Positions 1 through 6,295 of a stretch of DNA of 9,565 bases are shown here, one piece after another. Numbering within the stretch: the stretch's first letter is position 1; the number at the start of each line of letters is the position of its first letter. The stretch covers positions 1 through 9,565 of the forward strand of contig CAKRHL010000069.1 of the NCBI GenBank assembly GCA_934338765.1, given 5' to 3'. The stretch comes from an uncultured Lachnospiraceae bacterium. Its GTDB lineage: Bacteria; Bacillota; Clostridia; Lachnospirales; Lachnospiraceae. Below the pieces are notes generated by a model. It was not told the DNA's origin. It did not search any database and was given only the letters and a program-made list of their open reading frames with translations. A program made the translations under genes and the position numbers.

Positions 1-30
1 AAGTCGATAATTTCAGGGAGGATACTACGA

Positions 31-2496
31 ATGAACGAAATTAACAAGGAAGAATTCAAAAAAGACATTGAGAATTATGCAAAAGTCTTGTTCCGTAAAT
101 CCATCAAAGAAGCCAGTGATCAGGAGAAGTTCCAGGCTGTTTCCTACGCAGTAAAGGATATTGTAGTTGATCAGTGGATGGCAACTCATAAGACATATGA
201 GGAGCAGGATGTAAAGACAGTGTACTATCTGTCAATGGAGTTTTTGACAGGACGTGCCTTAGGAAACATCATCATCAATTTAAAGGGCAATAAGGCAATC
301 AAGGAAGCTGTGGAAGAGCTGGGAATGAATCTGGACGTGATCGAGGATCAGGAGCCGGATGCAGCACTTGGTAACGGTGGTCTTGGTCGTCTGGCTGCAT
401 GTTTCCTGGATTCATTGTCTACATTGGGATATCCTGCATATGGATGTGGTATCCGTTATAAATATGGTATGTTCAAGCAGGTCATCGAGAATGGTTATCA
501 GATCGAGAAGCCGGATGACTGGTTAAAGAATGGCAACCCATTTGAGATCAAGCGTCCGGAGTACGCTGTAGAGGTTAAGTTCGGTGGTTACGTAGCAATG
601 CGTAAGGACGAGTTTGGCAGAGATAAGTTCGTACAGGAGAATTATCAGTCTGTACTTGCTGTTCCTTATGATCTCCCGGTTGTAGGTTACAACAATAATG
701 TGGTAAATACACTGCGTATCTGGGATGCAGAGGCGATTGATACTTTCAATCTGGATTCCTTTGATAAGGGTGATTATCAGAAGGCAGTTGAGCAGCAGAA
801 CCTTGCACGTACCATCTGTGAGGTGCTTTATCCAAACGATAATCATATGGCAGGTAAAGAGCTTCGTCTGAAACAGCAGTACTTCTTCGTATCTGCCAGC
901 GTTCAGAGAGCCGTTGCCAAATACATGGAGAAGCATGATGACATCCGTAAGATTTACGAGAAAGTCTGCTTCCAGTTAAATGATACACATCCAACCGTAA
1001 CTGTATCCGAGTTGATGCGTATCCTGGTTGACGATTATGGTCTGGAGTGGGATGAGGCATGGAGCATTACCAACAAGACATGTGCATATACAAACCACAC
1101 GATCATGTCCGAGGCACTGGAGAAATGGCCGCTGGAGCTGTTCTCAAGACTGCTTCCTCGTATCTATCAGATCACAGAAGAGATCAACCGTCGTTTCATT
1201 CTTCAGATCCAGGCTGCTTATCCGGGAGATAACAGCAAGGTTGAGAAGATGGCGATCATCTATGACGGACAGGTCAAGATGGCACATCTTGCGATTGCAG
1301 CAAGCTTCTCTGTAAACGGTGTTGCTAAGCTTCATACAGAGATTCTGAAGAATCAGGAGCTTAAGGACTTCTACCAGATGATGCCTGAGAAGTTCAACAA
1401 CAAGACAAATGGTATTACCCAGAGACGTTTCCTTCTTCATGGAAATCCACTGCTTGCAGACTGGGTAACAAAGAAGATCGGGGATGACTGGATCACCAAT
1501 CTTGCACATATCAATGAGCTGGGTATTTATGCAGATGATGAGCTGAGCCGCAAGGAGTTCATGAACATCAAGTATCAGAACAAGGTTCGTCTGGCGAAGT
1601 ACATCAAGGAGCACAATGGCGTAGAGGTAAATCCTCGTTCTATCTTCGATGTACAGGTGAAGAGACTTCACGAATACAAGCGTCAGCTTTTGAATATTCT
1701 TCATATTATGTATCTGTACAATGAGTTGAAGAAGAATCCGGGGATGGATTTCTATCCACGTACTTTTATCTTCGGTGCCAAGGCATCTGCCGGATATCAC
1801 AGAGCAAAATCCATTATCAAGCTGATCAACAGTGTTGGTGATGTGATCAACAACGATAAGGATATTCACGACAAGATCAAGGTTGTATTTATCGAGAACT
1901 ACCGTGTATCCAATGCAGAGATCATCTTTGCAGCAGCCGATGTATCTGAGCAGATCTCAACTGCCAGCAAGGAGGCTTCCGGTACCGGTAACATGAAGTT
2001 TATGCTGAACGGTGCGTTGACACTGGGTACCATGGACGGTGCAAACGTTGAGATCGTTGACGAGGTTGGCGAGGAGAATGCATTTATCTTCGGTCTTTCC
2101 TCTGACGAGGTTATCGCATATGAGCAGAATGGCCAGTACAACCCAAGAGATATTTACAATATTGACTCCGACATTCGTGCGGTAATGACACAGCTTGTAG
2201 ATGGCACATATGCATCCGGAAATCTTGACGAGTTCCGTGATATCTACAACTCACTGCTGGATGGTAACGGTGGACATCCGGATATGTATTTTATCCTGAA
2301 GGATTTCCGTTCTTATGCGGATGCTCAGAAGAGAGTAGAGGCTGCATACCGTGATGAAGAGGGCTGGGCAAGATCAGCACTTCTTAATGTTTCCAAGAGT
2401 GGTAAGTTCACATCTGACCGTACCATCGAGGAGTATGCAAAAGAGATCTGGCATCTTGAGAAGGTAACTGTAGAGCTTCCTGAGGATGACGAATAA
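31..2496 (+). CDS. glgP: Glycogen/alpha-glucan phosphorylase
   Basis: This enzyme releases glucose-1-phosphate from the non-reducing ends of glycogen or maltodextrin, using orthophosphate and pyridoxal phosphate in the cytoplasm. The 821 residues match the usual length of bacterial GT35 phosphorylases. The conserved segment GNGGLGRLAACF begins at residue 114. The cofactor motif EASGTGNMKFMLNG is present, and its lysine (K656) should form the Schiff base with PLP. KRLHEYKRQLLN and GTMDGANVEI, both family signatures, are also intact. The start is set by AGGGAGG at 15-21, nine bases upstream. The gene ends in a tandem stop (TAATAA) followed by a hairpin, so it is the last gene of its transcript. 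Anything cotranscribed upstream lies outside the window. Arginine is mostly CGT, as expected for a well expressed gene. Family assignment is secure. Preference for glycogen over maltodextrin cannot be read from sequence. Confidence 0.97.
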   Translation: MNEINKEEFKKDIENYAKVLFRKSIKEASDQEKFQAVSYAVKDIVVDQWMATHKTYEEQDVKTVYYLSMEFLTGRALGNIIINLKGNKAIKEAVEELGMNLDVIEDQEPDAALGNGGLGRLAACFLDSLSTLGYPAYGCGIRYKYGMFKQVIENGYQIEKPDDWLKNGNPFEIKRPEYAVEVKFGGYVAMRKDEFGRDKFVQENYQSVLAVPYDLPVVGYNNNVVNTLRIWDAEAIDTFNLDSFDKGDYQKAVEQQNLARTICEVLYPNDNHMAGKELRLKQQYFFVSASVQRAVAKYMEKHDDIRKIYEKVCFQLNDTHPTVTVSELMRILVDDYGLEWDEAWSITNKTCAYTNHTIMSEALEKWPLELFSRLLPRIYQITEEINRRFILQIQAAYPGDNSKVEKMAIIYDGQVKMAHLAIAASFSVNGVAKLHTEILKNQELKDFYQMMPEKFNNKTNGITQRRFLLHGNPLLADWVTKKIGDDWITNLAHINELGIYADDELSRKEFMNIKYQNKVRLAKYIKEHNGVEVNPRSIFDVQVKRLHEYKRQLLNILHIMYLYNELKKNPGMDFYPRTFIFGAKASAGYHRAKSIIKLINSVGDVINNDKDIHDKIKVVFIENYRVSNAEIIFAAADVSEQISTASKEASGTGNMKFMLNGALTLGTMDGANVEIVDEVGEENAFIFGLSSDEVIAYEQNGQYNPRDIYNIDSDIRAVMTQLVDGTYASGNLDEFRDIYNSLLDGNGGHPDMYFILKDFRSYADAQKRVEAAYRDEEGWARSALLNVSKSGKFTSDRTIEEYAKEIWHLEKVTVELPEDDE

Positions 2497-2531
2497 TAAA
2501 ATAGCTGCTTCGGAGACGGAGTAACATATTC

Positions 2532-2564
2532 ACTGCCCTATGCATTCTGCATAGGGCAGTTGTA
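2532..2564 (+). terminator. Hairpin terminator after glgP
   Basis: A perfect inverted repeat, ACTGCCCTATGCA (2532-2544) with TGCATAGGGCAGT (2548-2560), encloses a three-base TTC loop 35 bases after the glgP stop. The stem is long and stable. It is followed only by TTGTAAAC rather than a run of T, so termination may be inefficient, or the hairpin may mainly protect the 3' end of the mRNA. Confidence 0.65.
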
Positions 2565-2597
2565 AACAGAAAACAGCGCAGGGACAGATGGCATATT

Positions 2598-2626
2598 TTG
2601 TCAGTGTTATGCGCATCAATTAGTAC
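2598..2626 (+). promoter_or_regulatory. Possible weak promoter of the PRTase-sppA-RDD operon
   Basis: TTGTCA (2598-2603, five of six matches to TTGACA) is followed after 17 bases by TAGTAC (2621-2626, only three of six matches to TATAAT). A promoter is needed somewhere between the glgP hairpin and the next gene, and this is the best-spaced candidate, but the -10 is poor. Confidence 0.25.
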
Positions 2627-2673
2627 CCGATGGTTCCGTAGGATAGAACATAAGGGAGAATGGAGGGGTTATT

Positions 2674-3318
2674 ATGAGTATGGACAACATTATCAAAATT
2701 CCGGCTAAGTGCAATCGCAAGATTGAGTTAAAGGCGATTCCGGGACATTTCGCAACAAATCATTCCCATATCAATTACTATCTGGATATGACACCGATCA
2801 AGTACCGTCACACAGAGGCGCAGCTTGTAGCGAAGGAAATGGTGAAAAAATATCGCCATACTACAGCAGTGGATGCGATCGTATGTATGGACGGATGTGA
2901 AGTGATCGGAGCATATCTTGCAGAGGAGCTCACAGCAGCAGGCATTATGTCTCTGAATTCCCATGAATGTGTGAATGTCATTACACCGGAGATCAATTCC
3001 AGTGGACAGATCATTTTCCGTGAGAATGTGGAGCCGATGGTACTGCATAAGCATGTTGTGGTACTCATTGCCAGTGCGACGACGGGCAAGACCATCCAGC
3101 AAAGCATCGATGGCATTAGTTACTATGGCGGTATTGTAGAGGGCGTATCTGCACTTTTCTCTGCCGTTGATAATGTAGGCGGCATTGACGTAGACTCTAT
3201 TTTTACCACCAGTGACATTCCGGATTATGCGACATACAGACCGGGTGCATGTCCGTTCTGTGATGGGAAGCAGAAGCTGGATGCCATTGTAAACAGCTTT
3301 GGATATTCTAAGATTTAA
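2674..3318 (+). CDS. Orotate phosphoribosyltransferase-like protein
   Basis: This 214-residue soluble protein resembles type I phosphoribosyltransferases, which move ribose-5-phosphate from PRPP to a base. The fold signature is VLIASATTGKTI at residues 130-141, at the end of a hydrophobic strand, in the place of the PRPP loop (usually V-[DE]-D-x(4)-TGxT). The TTGKT half is kept, but the two acidic residues that contact the ribose are replaced by A133/S134. An earlier segment, AIVCMDGCEVIGAYLAEEL, also fits the family. A CPFC pair (C193, C196) lies near the C terminus and could bind a metal or form a disulfide. GGAGGGG at 2662-2668 supports the start; Met3 at 2680 is an alternative. It lies 12 bases before sppA, so the two are cotranscribed. 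It is not part of a pyrimidine operon, and true PyrE activity is doubtful. The role is unknown. Confidence 0.8.
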   Translation: MSMDNIIKIPAKCNRKIELKAIPGHFATNHSHINYYLDMTPIKYRHTEAQLVAKEMVKKYRHTTAVDAIVCMDGCEVIGAYLAEELTAAGIMSLNSHECVNVITPEINSSGQIIFRENVEPMVLHKHVVVLIASATTGKTIQQSIDGISYYGGIVEGVSALFSAVDNVGGIDVDSIFTTSDIPDYATYRPGACPFCDGKQKLDAIVNSFGYSKI

Positions 3319-3330
3319 CAGGGGGGCAAC

Positions 3331-4368
3331 ATGAAAAAGAAACAATGGATTGGAATTGTTGTGGCAGGCGTAGTATTTATCGCTGTATGTGCAACAGGCA
3401 TTTTTTCAAATGTCGTACAATCAAAACTTACAGAAAAAGCAGACACAAAGTCAAAAACAAGTACATCAGAAATGTTAAGCAGCATCTGGGGATCTTCCGA
3501 GGAGAAGGTTACATTACCGGAGGAGGATTTCGTAGGAGTGCTGAATATTGTGGGGACGATTCAGGCAAACTCATCCAATAGCATCAGTCTAACAGGCTCC
3601 GATGATGGTCAGTACAATCATGATCTCTACATGAAATATGTTGATGAGCTGGAAAAGTCAAAAAACAATAAGGCGATCCTTCTGTATGTCAACAGTCCGG
3701 GAGGAACCGTGTATGAGAGTGATGAGCTGTATCTGAAGCTGATGGAGTATAAGGAGAAGACAAAACGACCGGTATATGCTTACTTTGGTTCACAGGCATG
3801 CTCCGGGGCATATTATATTTCTATGGCAGCAGACAAGATTTATACAAATCGTAATACATGGACCGGTTCCATCGGTGTTATTGTATCTCTGACCAATTAC
3901 AAAAAGCTTTATGACAAGCTTGGGATCAAGGAGATTGATATTACCAGTGGTAAAAATAAATCTATGGGTTCCGGCGGTCTTGATCTGACCGATGAGCAGT
4001 ATGACATTCTGCAGAGTCTGGTGGATGAGGCATATGACCAGTTTGCCGGGATTGTCAGCGAGGGCAGAGGTATTGATATTGCTACGGTCAAGAAGATTGC
4101 CGACGGCAGGATCTATTCTGCAAAGCAGGCAAAGGAGAAGAATCTGGTGGATGAGATCGGTACCGAGGATGAGCTGAAGGCATTGATCCAGAAAGAAAAT
4201 AAGCTGTCGGACGACGTGGTATATGATACCGCTAAAAGCTCCGGCTCTGATTTCCTGTCTAATCTGATGGGATCTGTGCAGAAGATCATGCCAAAGTCTG
4301 ACAGCGAGCTGGCAGTAGATATTATTGAAAATAAAGGAAAAGGAGTGCTGATGTATTATGCAGACTAA
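3331..4368 (+). CDS. sppA: Signal peptide peptidase SppA, membrane serine protease
   Basis: SppA is a membrane-anchored, self-compartmentalising protease of family S49 with a ClpP-like fold. It degrades leftover signal peptides, and in Bacillus subtilis it also protects against lantibiotics. The 345-residue protein has an N-terminal anchor at about residues 6-26, a Ser/Lys/Thr-rich linker to about 65, then the protease domain. YVNSPGGTV (from about 119) and ACSGAYYIS carry the oxyanion region and the nucleophile S158. SGKNKSMGS supplies the general base K210. The 52-residue Ser-Lys spacing equals that of the B. subtilis enzyme (S147/K199), so this is the short, single-domain type and should be active. 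AGGGGGG at 3320-3326 is a strong ribosome binding site. The gene sits 12 bases after the PRTase-like gene, and its last 11 bases overlap the RDD gene. Confidence 0.95.
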   Translation: MKKKQWIGIVVAGVVFIAVCATGIFSNVVQSKLTEKADTKSKTSTSEMLSSIWGSSEEKVTLPEEDFVGVLNIVGTIQANSSNSISLTGSDDGQYNHDLYMKYVDELEKSKNNKAILLYVNSPGGTVYESDELYLKLMEYKEKTKRPVYAYFGSQACSGAYYISMAADKIYTNRNTWTGSIGVIVSLTNYKKLYDKLGIKEIDITSGKNKSMGSGGLDLTDEQYDILQSLVDEAYDQFAGIVSEGRGIDIATVKKIADGRIYSAKQAKEKNLVDEIGTEDELKALIQKENKLSDDVVYDTAKSSGSDFLSNLMGSVQKIMPKSDSELAVDIIENKGKGVLMYYAD

Positions 4369-5083
4369 TACGAAGGATCAGGTATATGCCGGATTTTTCG
4401 TACGTCTGACGGCATTCCTGGTAGATATGATCATCGTCAATGCCGCATTGCTGGTGATTCGGATCCCGATGTGGATATTATCATTAAACAGCCCGGATAA
4501 CGTGTTGGTGCGGGATTTCATTTTTCAGTATTCCATAGTTGATATCGTCTGCTATCTGTTGACGGTACTGTATTTTACATTGCTGACGTATTATACCGGG
4601 GCAACCCTTGGTAAAAAGCTTTTTCAGCTTCGGGTCGTCAGTACGGAAGACCGGAAAATGACATTCTTTGAGGTACTTTACCGGGAGAGCATCGGCAGAT
4701 TTTTGTCCGGAGTGATCATGAACCTGGGATATCTGCTGATCCTGGCACAGAAAGAACACCGGGGAATTCACGATCTGCTGGCAGATACCAGCGTGATCTA
4801 TTATCATGAAAAGAAGGTGTATGTGCATACACAGATGAATTATCGGAATATGGTGCCACAGCCGGGATATACTGTACCGCCACAGGGAGGTATGAACCCA
4901 CAGAGTGGGAGCTCGGTCTCATCGCAAGGTGATATAAATCCGCAAAGTGGAAATCCAATGCCGCCGCAGGGAGGTATGAACCCACAGAGTGGAAGTTCGG
5001 TCTCGCCGCAGGAGATGACATCTGCTGCAGCTCCGGTACAGAGTTCACCGCAGGAGCCGGAGGATCACGCAAATGTCGATTAG
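4358..5083 (+). CDS. RDD-family membrane protein, likely SppI-like partner of SppA
   Basis: The 241-residue protein starts with an RDD domain: R16 and D23 in the first hydrophobic segment (about 13-40), a second segment at about 56-80, GATLGKKLFQLRV at 81-93, a possible third segment at 113-130, and GIHDLLADTSVI with D139/D143. After about residue 165 the protein becomes a Pro/Gln/Ser/Gly-rich tail with three 14-residue repeats (173-214) and an acidic end. The start overlaps the sppA 3' end by 11 bases, and AAAGGAG at 4339-4345 lies 12 bases upstream, which suggests translational coupling. In B. subtilis the gene beside sppA (yteJ, renamed sppI) encodes an RDD protein that binds and inhibits SppA through its C-terminal domain. 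The same function is inferred here from position and family. The repeat tail makes this protein longer than the B. subtilis partner. Which side of the membrane the tail lies on is uncertain. Confidence 0.85.
   Translation: MQTNTKDQVYAGFFVRLTAFLVDMIIVNAALLVIRIPMWILSLNSPDNVLVRDFIFQYSIVDIVCYLLTVLYFTLLTYYTGATLGKKLFQLRVVSTEDRKMTFFEVLYRESIGRFLSGVIMNLGYLLILAQKEHRGIHDLLADTSVIYYHEKKVYVHTQMNYRNMVPQPGYTVPPQGGMNPQSGSSVSSQGDINPQSGNPMPPQGGMNPQSGSSVSPQEMTSAAAPVQSSPQEPEDHANVD
4874..4999 (+). repeat. Three 42-bp tandem repeats coding a PQ-rich tail
   Basis: Three in-frame 42-base units encode VPPQGGMNPQSGSS, VSSQGDINPQSGNP and MPPQGGMNPQSGSS, with a decayed fourth unit (VSPQEM) after them. Units one and three are nearly identical at DNA level over about 40 bases, exactly 84 bases apart (for example GGGAGGTATGAACCCACAGA in both). 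Unit two has diverged. This pattern fits a recent duplication of a two-unit, 84-base block. It lies inside the RDD-protein gene and keeps the reading frame. Confidence 0.93.
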
Positions 5084-5146
5084 ATTTTTTAAAGTCATTG
5101 AATAAATTCGAAAATGCCTGTCAAAAATAAAGACAGAAGATATCGG

Positions 5147-5185
5147 AAAGCATCTCGATAGATTTGAGGTGCTTTTCTTTCTTTT
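5147..5185 (+). terminator. Intrinsic terminator of the sppA operon
   Basis: AAAGCATCTC (5147-5156) pairs with GAGGTGCTTT (5166-5175), ten pairs including one G-U, around a nine-base loop. The pyrimidine-rich run TCTTTCTTTTC follows. It lies 63 bases after the RDD-gene stop and closes that operon. A smaller CTGTC/GACAG hairpin (5118-5136) lies just before it. Confidence 0.8.
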
Positions 5186-5203
5186 CTGAATAGGCGGTTT
5201 CCG

Positions 5204-5218
5204 TGACAAAATATGTCA
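5204..5218. promoter_or_regulatory. Palindrome TGACA-N5-TGTCA over the -35 region
   Basis: TGACA (5204-5208) and TGTCA (5214-5218) form an exact inverted repeat with a five-base AT-rich spacer. The right half-site coincides with the proposed -35 box of the LytM-like gene. Position and symmetry fit the operator of a dimeric regulator, but no second copy is obvious in the window and the site is short. Confidence 0.35.
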
Positions 5219-5240
5219 ATGAAACGGCTATTGGTATAAA
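5213..5240 (+). promoter_or_regulatory. SigA-like promoter of the LytM-like gene
   Basis: ATGTCA (5213-5218, four of six -35 matches) and TATAAA (5235-5240, five of six -10 matches) are separated by 16 bases. The predicted start of transcription is near 5247, about 30 bases before the gene. It lies between a terminator and a single gene, where a promoter is required. Confidence 0.55.
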
Positions 5241-5278
5241 AGAAAAGAGGCGGCAGCGTCTCAGAATGGAGGGACAGG

Positions 5279-6088
5279 ATGAAGAATAAACGCAATGATT
5301 TTAGGGATCAGAACACGCAGTTATCCAAAAGAAGCTTTTACGTGTCAGCATGTGCTGTACTGGCATGCGCTGCAGTACTGGGGACAGCGTATTTTCAGAC
5401 GCAGAAAACGGACAATACAGGACATAAGGTGGCAGAGCAGCCGGCAGCTACCATAGCGGGAGAGTCTGCAAGCCACAAGAACTGGAAAGCGGATGCTCAG
5501 GGGATCGGAAAGACGGACAGTGAACAGGCAAGCACTACGATGAATGCTGACGATCTCGCCAAAAAGAAAGAAAAGGCAGCAAAGAAAAATGTTGAGGTCA
5601 AGGCAAATCAGGCCAAGAAAAAAGATGCAAAAAATACGTCAAAGGCAACCATGATATCGGCAAACCACAAAAGCTTCAATGAGGAAAAGGGATTGACATG
5701 GCCGGTTAAAGGGGATGTCCTGATGAAATTCAGCCAGAGCAATAATATTTATTTCAAAACCCTCGCACAGTATAAGAGCAATCCGGCGATCGAAATTTCT
5801 GCTGATGAAGGAACTAAAGTGATCGCTTCGGCGGCAGGAACCGTGACGGAGATCAGCAAGGACGATATCACCGGCACAATGGTTACTACAGATATCGGAA
5901 GTAATTATAAAGTCACCTACGGTCAGTTGACAAACCTTAAAGTCAAAAAAGGGGATGAAGTCAAGGAAGGCCAGCTTCTGGGAACTGTTGCAGCACCAAC
6001 AAAATATTTCAGCGAAGAGGGAAGCAACCTGTTCTTCCAGGTGAAAGAAAATGGAAAAGCGGTGGATCCGCTGTTGTTGTTAAATTAA
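5279..6088 (+). CDS. Membrane-anchored LytM/M23-like protein without zinc ligands
   Basis: The 269-residue protein has a short basic N terminus, one membrane segment at about 20-39, and a long polar linker with a Lys/Ala-rich, possibly helical stretch at about 91-120. A LytM-type domain runs from WPVKG (141) to the end. M23 landmarks are recognisable: GTKVIASAAGTVTEI (178-192), VKKGDEVKEGQLLGTV (222-237) and VDPLLLL (262-268). Active M23 enzymes need H-x3-D and H-x-H. Here these places read N168-P-A-I-E172 and N250-L-F-F253, so all three zinc-binding histidines and the aspartate are gone. The protein is therefore probably a binding or scaffold protein outside the membrane, like the degenerate LytM domain of B. 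subtilis SpoIIQ. A sporulation role is inference only. GGAGGG at 5268-5273 sets the start. It is a single-gene unit between its own promoter and terminator. Confidence 0.85.
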   Translation: MKNKRNDFRDQNTQLSKRSFYVSACAVLACAAVLGTAYFQTQKTDNTGHKVAEQPAATIAGESASHKNWKADAQGIGKTDSEQASTTMNADDLAKKKEKAAKKNVEVKANQAKKKDAKNTSKATMISANHKSFNEEKGLTWPVKGDVLMKFSQSNNIYFKTLAQYKSNPAIEISADEGTKVIASAAGTVTEISKDDITGTMVTTDIGSNYKVTYGQLTNLKVKKGDEVKEGQLLGTVAAPTKYFSEEGSNLFFQVKENGKAVDPLLLLN

Positions 6089-6119
6089 TATTTATACAGA
6101 TAAAAATCTGATACAAAAC

Positions 6120-6159
6120 CCCCAGTGATGGTTTTATCATTGGGGTATTCTGCTTTTTT
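6120..6159 (+). terminator. Intrinsic terminator after the LytM-like gene
   Basis: CCCCAGTGAT (6120-6129) pairs with ATCATTGGGG (6136-6145), ten pairs including one wobble, around a six-base loop. TATTCTGC and a run of six T (6154-6159) follow. It begins 31 bases after the stop codon. Confidence 0.85.
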
Positions 6160-6160
6160 C

Positions 6161-6189
6161 TAGTCAAATGCCTGCCTGTATGGTAAAAT
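6161..6189 (+). promoter_or_regulatory. Extended -10 promoter of the AIM24-like gene
   Basis: TAGTCA (6161-6166) and TAAAAT (6184-6189) are spaced by 17 bases, and TGG directly before the -10 gives the TGn extended element. The -35 box starts just two bases after the upstream terminator's T run. Transcription should begin near 6196, leaving a leader of about 100 nt. Confidence 0.65.
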
Positions 6190-6193
6190 GTAT

Positions 6194-6242
6194 GCGAGGC
6201 AAAAGTGACAAGCACCCTCGCGATGCGATTTTGTGATAAATC
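6194..6242 (+). other. Leader of the AIM24-like gene with small inverted repeats
   Basis: The leader holds GCGAGG (6194-6199) with CCTCGC (6216-6221), then GATTT (6227-6231) with AAATC (6238-6242). Both hairpins would be short with moderate loops. No known riboswitch or T-box signature is recognisable and no T run follows them, so this is recorded as possible leader structure only. Confidence 0.3.
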
Positions 6243-6295
6243 AAAGGAGAAGTGAATAAAATCAGCAGAGGAAGAAAAAGAAAGGCAGGAAAAAA

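Noticed and set aside
1144..1869. Long minus-strand open frame (241 codons) inside glgP
   Set aside because: It lies fully antisense to a well supported gene, has no recognisable protein motifs or ribosome binding site, and is explained by the codon pattern of the sense strand.
2728..3345. Minus-strand open frame (205 codons) opposite the PRTase-like gene
   Set aside because: Its composition is rich in His, Cys and Arg, typical of shadow frames, and the sense gene carries conserved motifs and a good ribosome binding site.
5141..5160. TATCG/CGATA hairpin that could compete with the sppA-operon terminator
   Set aside because: Only five pairs with a ten-base loop, overlapping the terminator stem by one base; too weak to propose an antiterminator.
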